Part shown: positions 1 through 12,830 of the stretch, piece by piece
Numbering within the stretch: the first letter of the stretch is position 1
Layout of the letters: the number at the start of each line of letters is the position of its first letter
Assembly (NCBI RefSeq): GCF_014898055.3
Contig: NW_023601212.1
Location: forward strand, 53,990,329-54,054,328
Length of the DNA: 64,000 nucleotides
Direction: 5' to 3'
DNA from: Talpa occidentalis
Lineage: Eukaryota; Chordata; Mammalia; Eulipotyphla; Talpidae
Notes under the pieces: model-generated
Seen by the model: only the letters and a program-made list of their open reading frames with translations
Database searches by the model: none
What the model was told of the DNA's origin: nothing
Program-made: the position numbers and the translations under genes

Positions 1-234
1 GACCCAGAGGCCTCTAGGGATACAGGTTTCCCCAGGGGGAGGATAATAGTGTCTCCCAGCCCGCTAGCAGGCTGTGCCAAAGAGGGCCCCAGCAATGGGT
101 GAAGGTACCAAAGGTGGGGCCTGAGCAATAGGAAAGGGCTATAGAGCAGCTAACTGGGCCCCAACTCCCCTCCTCACAATACAGGGTTAGCAATGTGGCG
201 GGTGTGTTCACGGTTACCATTTAATAGTGGTTAG

Positions 235-375
235 TGGAGCCAGGCATTATGCTAATTCATTTACTACAATAGCTCTAATCTTTCCACCATCCCACAGGGT
301 AAGAGTCTGGATCCCCATTTTACTGACAAGGAGACTGACAATCAGAGGAATGGCTCCCCTCACACATCCTGGCCA
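235..375 (-). repeat. MIR-like SINE fragment
   Basis: The plus strand reads as the reverse complement of a MIR core. It has a 'gccaggcattatgctaattcattta' type segment followed by 'ccattttactgacaaggag', the reverse of the classic 'ctcatctgtaaaatggg' MIR segment. It is diverged and so ancient. Boundaries are approximate. Confidence 0.55.
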
Positions 376-1894
376 GAAAGCCCATTAACACAGATTAATG
401 TTTCTTTTCCAGGTCAGATTCTGTAAGTCTTGCTAACGTGATGTTCCAAAAGCAGATGTCTATTCTCTTTCTGTTCCAAATGCCCCCCGACCCCAAGGCC
501 TTCAGGAGAGCCTCAGGGAGCAGAGTGGAAGCCTCCTGTCCCAGCTGACCCTTGCAAGAATCTGAAGGATTTTTTAAAACTCTAGATCCCAGGACCCCTC
601 CAGGGGCAGCTGGGCTGTCCCGCAGCCTCTCCAGGAGACTCCGAGGAGCGGGGCTGTCTAGCTGGGTGGACACAGGTCCCGTTAGCAGTCACCTGACTTT
701 GGCAAAAGACACTTCTAGCTCACAGAGTCTCCATTCCCGAGCATAGAGACCACCGAAATAAAGATGTTTACTTCACCAAAGCGTCAGGAGTGTTGTTGTA
801 CTCCTTGGCGTGGTGCCAGGCATACCATGGGTGCTCATGTATGTCAGCCCCCTTTATTTATTTCCTTTCAGAAACCTGAGGTTCCAAAGTGCAGACTTCA
901 GAGACCTAAAGCGAAACGGGCACAGCCCGTGAGCACCACCCACGTTACACTGACCTTTGATTTGTGCCTGAATAAAGTCCATCATCCTGCCAGGGTCAGC
1001 CGGCTCCCACAGAGCCACAGCACACGCTTGACAATGAGCCAGAGCGGGACAGGTGATTTCCAAGGGTGGGACCTCTGCTCTTAGAACTTCCATGGAAAAA
1101 GCCTGAAAATAGATGACTCCACCCACAAAAGGTCAAAATCCAGCCTTGCTGAGAGTTTCTGGAAACCTCTCCATCAAACTGTTCCCCACCTTCCTTCCCT
1201 CTTCCACCAAAACGCAGAGCCTCCCTTAGCAGCTGTCCCTCTGGACAGTGACAGGCGCACCCCAGGTCCCAGATCTCCTGTCTGTCCAGCCACTCTCCCC
1301 TGGGTGTCGCCGAGCCCTGCTAAAAACTACTTTGAAAGGCAGTGATTGCACAAAGTGCCCTTCACTGTCAACACTGAGTTAGCTTTGACTTGCCTAAGGG
1401 TGGGCCTATTGCCTGAGGGTAGAAGCCAGGGTGAGAATCTTGCTTTTTCACCCTTTTAATAGAGCAGATGTGGGTTCCGGGAACTCCCTGGAGCCCCACA
1501 CTACCTCTCTAGAGTCCGCTCACCAAACAGCCAGCATGGACGCAACTGAGCCAGCACTTGGGAGCCTTGCTGGACACATCTACCTCTCCGCCTCCCAACC
1601 CCCCACCTCCTGCCTGAGATTTGGGAGCAGGTGACATTATCCCCCCCTTTGGAGATGAACAACAGTGGACGGATCATTCATACAAGCTCCGGAAGCTGGT
1701 GGGTGGCGGACTTGGAATTCAATTCCCGGACATCCATGTCCCAGATCAGAGCACTTTCTACTCCATGGTCAGTTACTTGCTCAAGGTCTATCTTGAGGTT
1801 ATTTATTTCTCTTTGCTGCTCCCAACCAAACCCACCAGCACTGCTTCTTTCACTATAACACCTCCCAATTGGTCTCTATGTTCCCAAATTTGAT

Positions 1895-2330
1895 CCATGA
1901 AATGAGTTTCCCATAAGGCCACAATGGCTCTTTTCAAGAAGAGATCATGTTACTCCCCTACTGCATGCAAAATACAAGCCAACCCCTTACTGTGGTGTAT
2001 CAGGCCCTAGGTGGTCTAGTCTCTGCTTCCCTCTCCTCCCCTGACACCTCCCCTCCCTTCAGAATTACATTCTGGCCATACTGGCCTCCTTTCTACTCCA
2101 TAAGCTTTTTCTTAGCCTAGTGTCTCAGCACTGGAAGTTTTGCTTCTCTCTTTTTACCCTGTACATTATCCTATTTTATGTTCTTCATAGCACTTATAAC
2201 TATGAGGAAGTGCATTATTTATTTACTCTGGGGAGAGGGGTGTCTTGTTTTATCTGTCTCCATTGCCCAATCCTCCCTCATAATGGAAGCTTCCCATGGT
2301 AACTTCTTTCATCTCCCCCTACCTCCCTCG
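1895..2330 (+). repeat. L2-like LINE 3' fragment
   Basis: The text resembles the L2 3' region: 'catgttactcccctactgca', then 'ttacattctggccatactgg' and a 'ggagaggggtgtcttgtttt' segment. It is old and diverged with no coding capacity left. Boundaries are approximate. Confidence 0.5.
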
Positions 2331-2585
2331 TACCTGGAGCAGCAGTGACCGAGGAGAGCAAGTACCCAATACTGATCTGCTGGTGATGAAGCAAATGCTA
2401 AGAAGACATCAGAGGAGACTGACTGCAGGCAGGCCATCGGAGGAGATACTGGGCCAATTTCCCTGCTGCTGAGTACCAGAGTCAGGAGAGGAAGCTCATT
2501 GGCTCTGGAGCATAAAGACAGTCGAGCCACTTGGCCAAGGAGGCAAAACTATTTGGAAATTGGGAGGATGAAGAAAGGAGAAGGG

Positions 2586-2838
2586 ACCTCCCTGGTGGTT
2601 TAGGGGTTACGTTTCAGTGCTATTACCATTACCTCTACTGCCTGAGCTTGATCTCCAGTCAGGAGACTGGAGACCCACAGGGCACAGCTGATCTCTCCTG
2701 TCTCACCTGCTGTCCCCTCAGTAGTGTGTTTCAGTAGATCTGCCTGTTCTGCTCCTCACTCTCTCTGGTGACTCCTTTCACCCCCTGCACCTCTGGCCTA
2801 CACCCCAGTTCTTCTACACACACACACAAAAAAAAGAG
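2586..2838 (+). repeat. tRNA-derived SINE (window family), diverged copy
   Basis: Starts with the family's head 'cctccctggtgg' and continues through the conserved body (tctcctgtctcacctgctg, ctgcctgttctgctcc, ctctctggtgac). It ends 'cagttcttctacacacaca' followed by an A-run. The B box is degraded (TTGATCTCC). The divergence suggests one of the older copies. Confidence 0.85.
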
Positions 2839-3574
2839 AATAGAAATGTTGGGTTTGTGGTGATTGCTGATATTTCTTAAAGCCACTCAATAGGGTTTCT
2901 GCAGTAACTCAATTAAGCAAATGAAAACTTCTAGAACATAGAGGAACTGGAAGGCCAGAGGAAACTAAATATTGTGGGCTAAAATGGCAGAGGCCCCCAG
3001 AGCTTGAAGTCACATGTGTGGGTCCACATGACCCTCCTGGAGGCATCCTCTAGAAGAGAGGGGGCAAGGAGGACAGGTTCATGGGGAGGATGAGGAGGAA
3101 GAGCAGTTGCAAACAAGGTTACAGAAACAGTGACCACAAAATGGGAGCAGCCAGTTCTGAGTTGACCTTTGTAGTGACTGTCATGTGGGGATGTCATCAG
3201 GCACACCCTGACTTCAGAGAGCCGCCGGTTTACACAGGGTGAAAGGTGGCGGGTGGCGAGCAATGCCTCCCTGGTAGGTGCTCTAGCCCCTGGTTCCTGC
3301 CCTGTAACCTGTGCTGGACACTCCTCTCCCACCTGAGAGTATCACCATCCTGGGGCACTCAGGCTGGGGATAAACGTGGCATCTCTCCCGGACACCCATT
3401 TTATCTGTTTATTTGGTGGGAGGTATTGTTTTGATTAAACACATAGATTCATTTTGTAATAGCCAAGATGCATGTGAATATTTAAGATAAAATGAGATTT
3501 CTTCAGAAATGTCCCACCAGCAGTAGTCTTTACAGCCAGCTCAGGGGGTATAATTCGTTCCTGCTACTCAGAGT

Positions 3575-3705
3575 CATCGTGAGGAAGGTAATGTGGTTAA
3601 GATTTGTGGGCTCTGGCACTCCCTGAGTTCGAATGCAGGCTCCTGTATAAACTTCAACAGATTCCTCATCTATAAAACTGGGCTGATAGTCATAGCACCT
3701 GTCTC
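3575..3705 (+). repeat. MIR SINE fragment
   Basis: Matches the MIR layout: 'gtggttaagatttgtgggct' head, 'ctggcactccctgagttcga' B-box area, then 'cctcatctataaaactgggc' and 'gatagtcatagcacctgtct'. Diverged, ancient. Confidence 0.7.
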
Positions 3706-3916
3706 CTAGAAGGCGTCAGCAAGTGCACAAGATAAGCACAAGGTCAGTGTTGGCTCTGGCACTGGCCATGTGGGAAGAGCCATGACTGGTATCAGAGACT
3801 GCAATACCCATGACAAGCTACCTGAACTACCTTTTCTTCCCAACAAGAGCATGGGTGACACTGGAGGTAGGCAGTGACCTGGCTCTAGGTAGACCTGAGG
3901 AGATGCAGGCAACAGT

Positions 3917-3977
3917 TTACACATACACACACGCACGCACGCACGCACGCACGCACGCACACACGCACGAGCGCACA
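3917..3977 (+). repeat. CA/GCAC compound microsatellite
   Basis: A run of CA dinucleotides passes into about nine GCAC tetranucleotide units, then back to CA and GCAC-like sequence. It creates a spurious Thr-His-Ala-Arg repeat frame on one strand and a Cys-Val-Arg-Ala frame on the other. Confidence 0.9.
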
Positions 3978-4204
3978 CCCTCCACACAAAGGGGAGAGCG
4001 AAGGAGTAAAGTCTCTGTGAGTTGCCTGCCTCAGGGCTCTGCCCCTGCTGTGGGTGTCCCTTACCTAGAAGGCACTTCCTGGCTCTTCACTGTCACCATT
4101 GTCCCCTTTCCTGCCAACACCCACCAACCCACAGGGAGGAGCTGGGGTTAACGTGAAGCAAAAGGCACACACTTTCAGGAGGCTTTCATTCTCAGGGTCA
4201 TGCA

Positions 4205-4450
4205 AGTACTCAGAGCTCAGGTGTCACCTCCTCCAAGAAGCCCTCCATGAACTCCATCCATCTAAGTCTTCTTGATTGTTCCTCGCTGCACTCAACCGCC
4301 AAGCTCCATTGTAACAGCCTGTCGACCTGTCCAGTTCCCTCACTGGGTGTGAGCTCATCATCTTTTTTTCTCCTGCAGAGCCTCATATTTGCTGAGGACA
4401 GAGAAAGGAACCCAGGACATGTTTGGTGAATAAATATTGCATGAATCATT
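4205..4450 (+). repeat. L2-like LINE 3' end
   Basis: Contains the hallmark 'cacctcctccaagaagccct' and the 3' 'tttggtgaataaatattgca' of L2 elements. Non-coding and old. Confidence 0.65.
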
Positions 4451-5238
4451 CTAGAGGAGATCCTGAAATCTGACAAAAGTAAAACAATACACCAATCCTC
4501 TGGGGCAGGGCGGGGGCATGGTGAGACTAGAAAAGGTGAGGTGAATACCATCCTTCCAGACAAGGATGGTATTCTGGAACTCACTGGCTCACTCTTTCAT
4601 TCATGCAGCAATCCTTGCTGGGCACCAGCTCGTGCCAGGCACTCTGCTGAGCAAAAAGACAGAAGGTGCTCCTCCAGGGCTCCCAAGAGGCCTGTGGACC
4701 TGGCTCTGAGTCCACCAGGGTATGGCACTGAGTCACAGTGGCCTCAGCCTTCAGGCCACCTTTTGACAGGCCTGCTGTAGGAATTGTACTGAAGCAGAGA
4801 CACTGTGAGGTGTGATGGGGACCACAGGTGGCCAGGAGTAAGTGGTGGGGTCTGAGCACCACGGATCCTCTCATCGTAGCTCCCTATCCCTTTCCCCTCC
4901 CTGTAATAATCCTGATAGGCCCTCATAAGACCCGAAGATAAACCCCACACTCCAAATAGGAGAGGCCACAAGAGACAGAAGGACCAGAGGGATCTCTTGT
5001 ATTTGAACTGCAGGTGTGACAGGCCACTGCTGGGTGACGATGGTTGTACTGCCATCCCAGGATTGTTGATCAGATAAGGTGACACCCTCAGAGGCCCAGG
5101 GCTATCCACAGGAAGCATCAACAGACGCTGACTCTGCTCCTTTGAATAATGAACTATACAATAGATGTATCATAACCATCCTACAAAAATCTCTTTGTCA
5201 TTGGCATGTTGCAGTGTCTTCTCACTTAAAACACTCTT

Positions 5239-5507
5239 TTTTAAAAAAGATTTATTTATTTATGCATACAAGAACTGGGGTACAGGCCAGAGGTGCGGAA
5301 TGCGAGAGGATTCAACAGACACAGATTGGGGAGCAGAACAGGCACACTGACTGAAATACACTGCTGAGGGGAGCAGCGGGCTACACAGGTGAGGTCTGCC
5401 GCACCATGTGGGTTGCTCCCTGGCTGGCTGGGGATTGAACTCGTGCTGCAGAGGCTGCGGATAGCTTCATAGTGCTGTGCATAATTCCTTGCGCCACCAG
5501 GGAGGCC
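5239..5507 (-). repeat. tRNA-derived SINE (window family)
   Basis: Reads from a T-rich tail (gatttatttatttatgcata) through the family body to 'ttgcgccaccagggaggcc', the reverse complement of the tRNA-like head 'ggcctccctggtggcgcaag'. The B-box reverse complement is 'ggattgaactcg'. Essentially full length. Confidence 0.92.
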
Positions 5508-8500
5508 TTTAAAATACAATTTCTAAGACTGTTCATTTTTCAAATAACCACTAGAGTAGTCAAGCACCAGATTAGTCCACTCCGGTCAGCAGAGACCGAA
5601 GCTCCATTCTAGGGACAGGCAGTGCAAGGGAGGGACAAAAACATCCAGCAGTACATCTGGAAATGCTAACAGAAAGGAAGGGAGACAGCAGTGAGAATGG
5701 GGGATGGCTGAGACAAAGGTGGTCCAGGAAGAAAGAATAGCCTGAGTCAAACATGCATCTGGGGGAGTGGATGGCAAGGGGCAGGGACAGGAGCATGTGA
5801 GGAGAAAAGGTGACACTATAAATAACCACAGCTCAGTCCCAAAGGGTCTTTTTATTTGAAGTAATGAATTTGCATTTGTCCAGAAAGTCTCAGAGAGGCA
5901 CTCTTTGTCCAGCAGAAGTTGGATGGGAGAGGCTAGACACACTTGCAGGCAGAGACCAGAATGGAGGCCACTGCAATGACCAGCTGATACATCAGCAGCG
6001 CCTGCATTAGCCCAGTAGCCCAGGCACAGAAAAGGGGAAATGGATTCGAGAGATGCTGGGGTGGAAAGAAAAACCAATATAGAAAGTAGGGATAAGAAAA
6101 CGGGGAGGGGGGGCGTAGATATTATGGATAACTGTCATGTTTCAGGCAACTAGACCCATGTCCACCCATGTCCCAAGAGGAGGCAATAATATGAACTTGG
6201 TTTTACAAAAAATAAGTTGGAAACACTGGAAGGCCATGCAGGCGATATCCAATCAAACGTGCAAGCAGCCCTGCATTCACGAGCCTGGTGAGTACTTGGA
6301 GGCCTCTAAGGTTCTGTTTTCTCATCTGTGAAATGGGCTGATACCCACTTCAAATATTATGAGAAAATGTAGACTAAACAAAATAGCTATGGGAAAGCAA
6401 CCAGCCCACAGCCCATGGTGGGAACTCTGTGAATATTTGTTGAACCTGCAGGTGATCATGACCATTGGCGTTTATTTGTGTAAATGCCATGGCCGTGAGC
6501 GTGTGGGCAGCAACTTCCTTGCATCACCACCTCCTCAGGGCAGTTCTAGCTTGGTGGAGAGGGCCGAGGTCAAGGTTGTTGGGAGACCAGCTGCTGAGAA
6601 GGGCGCTCTTCTGTCCACCTCCTCAGCTCCCACGCCAGGGACGGGCCTCACCTCTTCCCACTGCCCTCCAGCCTCCCTGCCCCAACGGGATTCCAAAGAC
6701 TGGGAGGTGCTTCCCAGCCTGACTCAGGCAAACCAAGCGCCCTATTTCCTCCTGGCAGGAACCCTCAGACAAGTCTTGCTATGGAAAGATAAACAAGTTT
6801 TTATTACCTCCACCTTAGGACAAAGCCTCCACCTTTGGCTGCTGCGGAGGCTCAGGTTCGTTCCCAGGAAGAAAGATGACCTCTAGTTGCAGTAGTGCCT
6901 GTGACAGCTCCCCAGCCTGAAGCAAGTTGGGGTTTGGACCCCAGGTCCCCATATTTCCTTCCTAGAACCCAGCGCTATGGCCATCCATCTGAGTTCGTGG
7001 TTGAGGAAGGTTTGTCGAAATGCAATTCCTCTGTTTGGTTCTGCTTCCAAGCCTAGGTCTTCTACCAGGTGAGAAGAGTTAGACGCACTCCCCAAAGCTC
7101 AACAACTCTCATGCGGGGTCAAGGCTAAGAGGGTCCAGTGCCAGGTGTCCTGTGGCTTCCTCCTCCTTCCCAACGCCACGCCTTCCCCAGCCTCTGACAC
7201 CAGGGGTCTCAGAAATAGATTCCCAAGTTATGCCTGAGACAGTGCATGAGGTCCTTTAACAGAGAAAGTTCAGTTCATGAGCCCCCAAACTGTGTCACCT
7301 TTAGCAAAATACTGAGGCATCTCCAAGAGCTTTCACTTCCCCCATGGTCTCCCATGCAGCTCTGGAGTGGAGCAAATGACACTAAAGTCCCTAACACACC
7401 CACGGGTACTTGTCACTAAAACAATCCAGCTAACACCACCCAACTTCCTGTGCTCCTCTCTGCATCTGTTCTTCTGAGGGCCACTTCTTAGACCTCTCTA
7501 GCCACTACAAGGCAGACTCCCCGGGCTGCTTCTCACCCAAACTGGCTAGCAGATTAACACGCACTAACTCGGCCTCATGCCTTAAACCGCAGTTGTGGCA
7601 TTTCAACAAGAGGGTTGCTCCCAGACCAGCCACTGCTCACCCTCGTCCGCTTCCTTATTCAGTGACCAGCGCAGCCCATCTTTGCACTTGGCCCTCCCAG
7701 CTGAGTGGTCAGTCACCTCAGGTCTCCATTTGGAGAATAATCAGTTTAGATTTCAGAGATTTGGGAGACCTGGGAGATTTTCCTAAATGAGACCCCCCAC
7801 CCCCACTTCCAGCACAGACTCCCAGTTGCCTAGCAACTGTGAGATGAGCTCTGGGAAATCAGAGCAGACTTGGCAGCCCCCCCTCCAACCCCTGAGCAAT
7901 GGTGAGCTCTGTGTGGCCCACTAGGGGGGAATGTGCTGCAGCTGATAATTATCAAGGGTAACAGCCATCATCCCAGACCTGCTATTACTGTGTTTACCAA
8001 GGAGCAATTGCTACAGAAGCTCACACCACTGGCCTTTCCCAGGCCCTCACCCTTCCCGCCCTATGCTGACTAAGGCAGTAGAAATAGCCCCTGGCAGTTC
8101 CCAGGAGTAGAAGCTACAGCCTCAGAGAGCCCCAGGGCACTCTGACACCGGTTCTGCCACTTAAGCTGCTCCCCAAAGCTGTGTGGGCCCCCAAAGAGGC
8201 AGGAGGAAGAATGTGAGTGAGGTTCACGACACACACCCTGGGCCAAGAAAGAGGCAGGAGGAGGCCAGGGCCAAGAGAGCCAGAGGTGATGGCTGGCATG
8301 TGGAGGGCAGGTTATTTTTAAGGGGCTTCTTCTTCCTTCCTGAAGCCAATAATCTGGTCTCTGTCTCCTTCCTGAGTGCCTAGCCAAGGTCAGGCTGAGG
8401 ATGAGGAATAGATGCGGGGTTGAGAATGTGAAGTCACCCTTCTGTTCGCTATGTCCCAGCTTTGTCAACTGTGGTGGGGAAGAGTAAAAGGGAATTCCAT

Positions 8501-9030
8501 GCTATGCCATGAGCAAACGAGGAAGGAGAACAGAAGTCTATAAAGCCAGCGCAGTTGCTCCCCTCTCCTGGGAACTCCCTTGTTTATGAGCGGCCGGCCT
8601 AAGCTGCATGGATGAAAAAAACCAACCAGACTTTCAGCAAATTGTCACTGAGAGTGGGAGAGAGCCTTCCACCTCTGCCTTCCATCTGTCCTGGGCCCTG
8701 TATCCTGGCTCCAGCAACACGCTCCCTTTACGCACCCCCTCTTTTCTGGGGTTTTTCCTCCCACCAAGCAGCAAAGGCCAGCACATCATGGAGCCCACCT
8801 GGGAATCAGGACAATGAGCCCATTTTAGTTTGCCATCAGACATCCTCGAACATCCCCATTTTCCAGACAGGAAACAGACCCGGAGAGGAAAAGTAATTGA
8901 CCCACAGTCACACTGCTGGTTAGTGGTGAGATTCAATCCAGAGCCTCAACTTCCTGACTTCTACTTAATTGTTCTTTACAAACACACCAACATGTTCCTT
9001 GATTCTGCTTGCCTTTGGGATTCAGATCAC
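5508..9030. other. Intergenic, no gene seen
   Basis: The longest open frames (minus 5586-6077 and plus 6359-6886) lack any domain I recognise and show no splice-site-bounded conservation I can see. Apart from the MIR-like fragment near 8.9 kb the stretch looks unique and non-coding. Confidence 0.65.
8815..8955 (-). repeat. MIR-like SINE fragment
   Basis: Reverse-oriented MIR core: 'ccccattttccagacaggaa', then 'tgacccacagtcacactgct' and 'gtgagattcaatccagagcc', mirroring the MIR 'cagctgtgtgaccttgggca' area. Confidence 0.7.
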
Positions 9031-9320
9031 AGAAATGAGATTTTTTTTTAAATATTTATTTATTTATGCATACAAGAGCTGGGGTACAGGCCAGAGATGC
9101 GGGGGGTGAGAAGATCCACCAGAGAGAGTGGGCAGCAGAACAGGCAGACTGACTGAAATACACTGCTGAGGGGAGCAGCGGGCGAGTCAGGAGAGGTCTG
9201 CTATGCCATGTGGGTTGTTCCCTGGCCAGCTGGGGATTGAACTCATGCTGCAGAGGCTGCGGATTGCTTCATAGTGCATTGCTTAACCCCTTGCGCCACC
9301 AGGGAGGCCCAGAAACGAGA
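9031..9320 (-). repeat. tRNA-derived SINE with target-site duplication
   Basis: Full-length minus-strand copy at 9041-9310, from the T-run to 'gcgccaccagggaggccc'. It is flanked by a 10-bp target duplication, AGAAATGAGA (9031-9040) and AGAAACGAGA (9311-9320), with one mismatch. Typical L1-machinery retroposition. Confidence 0.93.
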
Positions 9321-10024
9321 TTTTTTTAATCTAGCATTGTAGGGTTAGATGCCAAACACTTTTAACCTTTTTCCAAAAAAATTTTACAAGGTCCAATCCT
9401 CAAACCATTGTTTTCAGGTAAATACAATTGATAATATTACTCTCGGAGAGGATGGAAAACTGAAGCCAGTTAGAGTTGCCCTAAGTCACAAGAAAGATTG
9501 TGTCAAAGCGGGAAGAAGAGTCTAGCATTTACCCAGCGTTCCTTTTATTGTACTCCGTAAATGTTACCCAGGAATACCCAACTCACCGAGTGATCCTGTC
9601 ACAGGTACCTTCCAGGGAAGGCCACCCGACACAGCCCGCCACTCAGTTCTGAGCTAACATGTTTCCTATTCAAGTCACTGGTCCCTGAACTTCCTCCGTA
9701 AGGAGAAGTCATTTTCCCTTTCCTTTCTTCTCTTTCTCTGTTCCCTGGCCCTCTCTCCGGGGTTTCTCCTGGCCCTCGGGAGGAGTGCTTTTGCACCTCT
9801 GTTGGTTTCCACTCCCAGTGGGAGAAATGTCCGAGGAAAGTGTGGGCTCAGCATCCCACCTCTGGGGTGGTTGCCTGTGAGTGGGGGCCGCCAATAGGCT
9901 GTAGGGTGTTCAACAGGAAGCCTGGCTTGTTCCAGCAGTTTCTGCTCCTACCTTGGCTTCCCTGCTTCAGGCAAGCGAGGCTTTCTCTGCTCAGACTCCT
10001 CCAGATTTTGTGATAAGGCCATGC

Positions 10025-10195
10025 TCCTCAAAGTCAGAGAGCATCAGAAGCACGTGGCGGGCTGGATAAGCAAAGACTGCTGAGCCTCATGCTGAGTTCT
10101 GGATTCAGTAGGTCTGAGGTGAGCCTATGAATCTGCATTTTGAGTTCCCAGGTGACATTGAGGCTGCTGGCCCAAGAACCACATCGGTGACAAAG
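10025..10195 (+). mobile_element. MER5-like hAT-Charlie fragment
   Basis: Resembles the non-autonomous hAT element MER5A: 'ctcctcaaagtcagagagca', 'gattcagtaggtctgaggtg', 'gaatctgcattttgagttcc', 'caggtgacattgaggctgct' and 'cccaagaaccaca'. Ancient DNA-transposon fossil without coding capacity. Confidence 0.75.
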
Positions 10196-11859
10196 GACAC
10201 ACTCAGACCATCTGAGGTCAGCTACCTGGGTCTGGAGTTCTGAGGGGATCAAAGAGCAAGGAAAGGAGGAGGACTGGGGGTGGGAAAGAGTGACTGAGGA
10301 CCAGCCGCCTACCTTGAAGCTCTGCACGTGGTGTGTGCAGGTGTGACGTGCAGATGCTGGGCCCTGCACGGTGTAGCGATTCAGGAATGGGAGCCTAGAG
10401 AGGAAAGGCCCTGGCAGAGGAGGTGAAGATTCTCTCACGACCTCTCTCCTGAGTTCTCACTCTCCTCCCCCCACCAATCTTCAACACCTTCACTGCAGAC
10501 AAAGTTCAATGTGTTTTGGTTTACTGCTGCCTCATGGGCAGCTTCTGGTTAGGGGGTGAGGAAGGGAGTTTTAGGGGTGAAGGGAGGTAGCAGTGTGAAC
10601 TAGAAGTAGGTCTCTAAGCACGCCTGATCACAGGCATAGAGGCCTCAGGGTGGTGCAGTAGCTCAGAGCACGACCTGCTGGCCAGGTGTGTGGACCCCCT
10701 ACAGAAATGGGCAACACATTGCTGGCTGAGGTGGCACAGGCCTCCCTACTGGCACTGGCCACGATCCTTCTCCCCGGGTTCCTCCAGAGGACCTGGCCAG
10801 GACCAGATTTCCGGGAGGGCAGGAATCTACTGTCTCAGAGGTGGAGGGGGTGACTCTGGGAAATGAGGCCACTCAGCCAAGGAGTTCAGACTTTCACCTG
10901 GCCCCAGCCTCCCCTCCCCCTGCCCTCTGGGGGTTGGGAGGCCCAGGCAGAGTAAGAAAGACAATCCCTTTACAAATCAGTGAGCATGGCTTCTTAGAGC
11001 TGCTGCTGAGACTGCCAGGGAGGGTGGGAAAACACAGGCCTTGCAACTCAGAGATGACTAAATGCCAGGAAAGCTGACCCAGCCCACCTGAGTCATTTCC
11101 CAAAAAGCTTCCCAATAGCCAGTGGGCACACGGTGCCCAGAACCTGACTTACCTGTAAGCTGAGGAGATAGATTGTGAATAATTTAAGAGGGAGCCAGGC
11201 AGATCTCCTGCTCCAAAATCCCTCCCATTACCTATGGTAGGACCAGAACGTAGTTTGCACTGCTTTGGGACTTAAGCTATTTGGGAGAAGCATGGGGGTG
11301 GAGAAGAGCGTGAAGAACTCTGAGGTTTTTCTCTGCGGAAAAAGGAGGCCATCTGGGAAAGGGCGTGGGGTTGAGAAGTAAGCAAGTAGGGAGAGGAAGG
11401 CACACTGCGAAGGCCTGATCCTACCCAACCCCAAGAGGCCCACACGTGCAGCCTCATACTTGTGCCGGAAAAGCATTTCACACATGCCACCCAGGCCCAT
11501 GTGAACAACACATTTGGCCTCCTCCTTCCCGCACAGCCTCCACACCCTCGCCTCTTCTTACCTCCCACCTGACAGGCATGTTGCAAGACTCCATTGACCA
11601 TTGTTTACAGAGTGCTCCATAGAAGAATGTTCCAGTTGCCAAATGCCTGAGTCACCCGGGAGAGTCACCCTTTGCTCCTCGGTCCAGCCTTCTCACCAGA
11701 GTGGAGACCACACTTAATAACACTTCTGCACAAGGCACACCAGCCAGAAGGCCAAGCAGCCTTCCTAGACCTGCCTTTTGACAAAAACTGGCTGGAAGAA
11801 TAGAAAAAACTTTAGCTTGATATATGCAAGGACAGAATCAGATACCCTCACATTATACT

Positions 11860-11975
11860 ATCAAATGTGATAAAACCTTCTGATGCCATTTTTCAGCTGA
11901 GACAACAGAAGCAGAGGGTTCAGTGGTCTTACCCAAAGACAGAGCTAGTAAAGCAGCAGAACCAGGAACAGCGCC
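11860..11975 (-). repeat. MIR-like SINE fragment
   Basis: Segments 'gccatttttcagctgagaca', 'ttacccaaagacagagctag' and 'gcagcagaaccaggaacag' match a reverse-oriented MIR core and B-box region. Confidence 0.6.
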
Positions 11976-12449
11976 GGGTTGTTTTCATCTGGGTTGCCCC
12001 CAAAGCACAGCCTGAGACAGTATGTATATGGAACATATTTGGGAATGGGGCGCAGGGAAAGCGAGAAAGCCAACACTGTGAAGCTGTCCATAGGGTGGAT
12101 CACTGGAGGAAACTGAATTATGTCTCAGGATCCTTCACTTGGAGGAAAGGGCGAAATCCATTGGCTCCGGTTCCCCACTGTTCAAGAGTTGCCCACAGGG
12201 GACTAACGCCTCTGTATTTCTGAACTGCATGTGCACAAGATGGAATCCTACTCAGAACTGGCCATGGCAGCAGAGACTGGAATACATTTCCAGGCAGGAA
12301 AATCTTAAAATGATTTCTAAAGGCAGTGCCTGGGACACAGGTCCCCCTACTGCTTCCCACCACACCATCCTATATATGGTAAACAACTTATATGAGGTCA
12401 CTAGGACACTCAAAGGAAGAACCCATATGTGAATGATAGTCCACAACTT

Positions 12450-12830
12450 CTATTCATTCAGTCAATAAATATTTATTGTAGGCCCACTATGTGCTAGATC
12501 CTGGGGTTTAGCAGTAATGCTCTCTGGAGCTAAAACTCTAGTAGGGGGAAAAGGAACACAGACAATTAGCAGCTAAACAAATAAACAAGTGTGATTGTAT
12601 ATCAGGCATTGTGCCATGCCCTGAGCAACTCCAGAAGAACTGGTTTTCTTGTGATTGAGACAGGTGAGCAAACTGCCACAATCTACTAAGGTAGCTACCA
12701 TGCTCAGTGCATGCATACTTATGCTGAGAACACAGAGAAAGGGCCTCTTACTCCAGATTGGGGAATATAAGGTGATCGGGAAAGGCTCTCTGGAAAAGAT
12801 GAGATGCAAGCTCTCTTAAAAGTCAGGCAT
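12450..12830 (-). repeat. L2-like or related ancient repeat
   Basis: Starts 'attcattcagtcaataaata' then 'tattgtaggcccactatgtg', the reverse of the L2/MIR 3' end. It continues with an 'aactctagtagggggaaaag' segment and 'gggaaaggctctctggaaaa', characteristic of a long ancient repeat often seen after this head. Family assignment is uncertain. Confidence 0.5.

Larger units (their letters stand above)
1..2585. other. Intergenic, no gene seen
   Basis: The open frames here are short (under about 110 codons), overlap on both strands and carry no recognisable domain. The stretch holds an old MIR-like fragment near its start and an L2-like fragment at about 1.9-2.3 kb, listed separately. The rest is unique-looking non-coding sequence. 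Confidence 0.7.
2842..5238. other. Intergenic, no gene seen
   Basis: No frame here resembles a known protein. The stretch holds a MIR fragment, a CA/GCAC microsatellite and an L2-like fragment, listed separately, plus an L2-like minus-strand snippet near 4.59 kb ('ttcattcatgcagcaatcct'). The minus-strand frame at 4744-5121 (125 codons) has no recognisable motif and is probably chance. Confidence 0.65.

Noticed and set aside
3706..4151. Repetitive Cys-Val-Arg-Ala and Thr-His-Ala-Arg peptides as a repeat protein
   Set aside because: They are translations of the CA/GCAC microsatellite.
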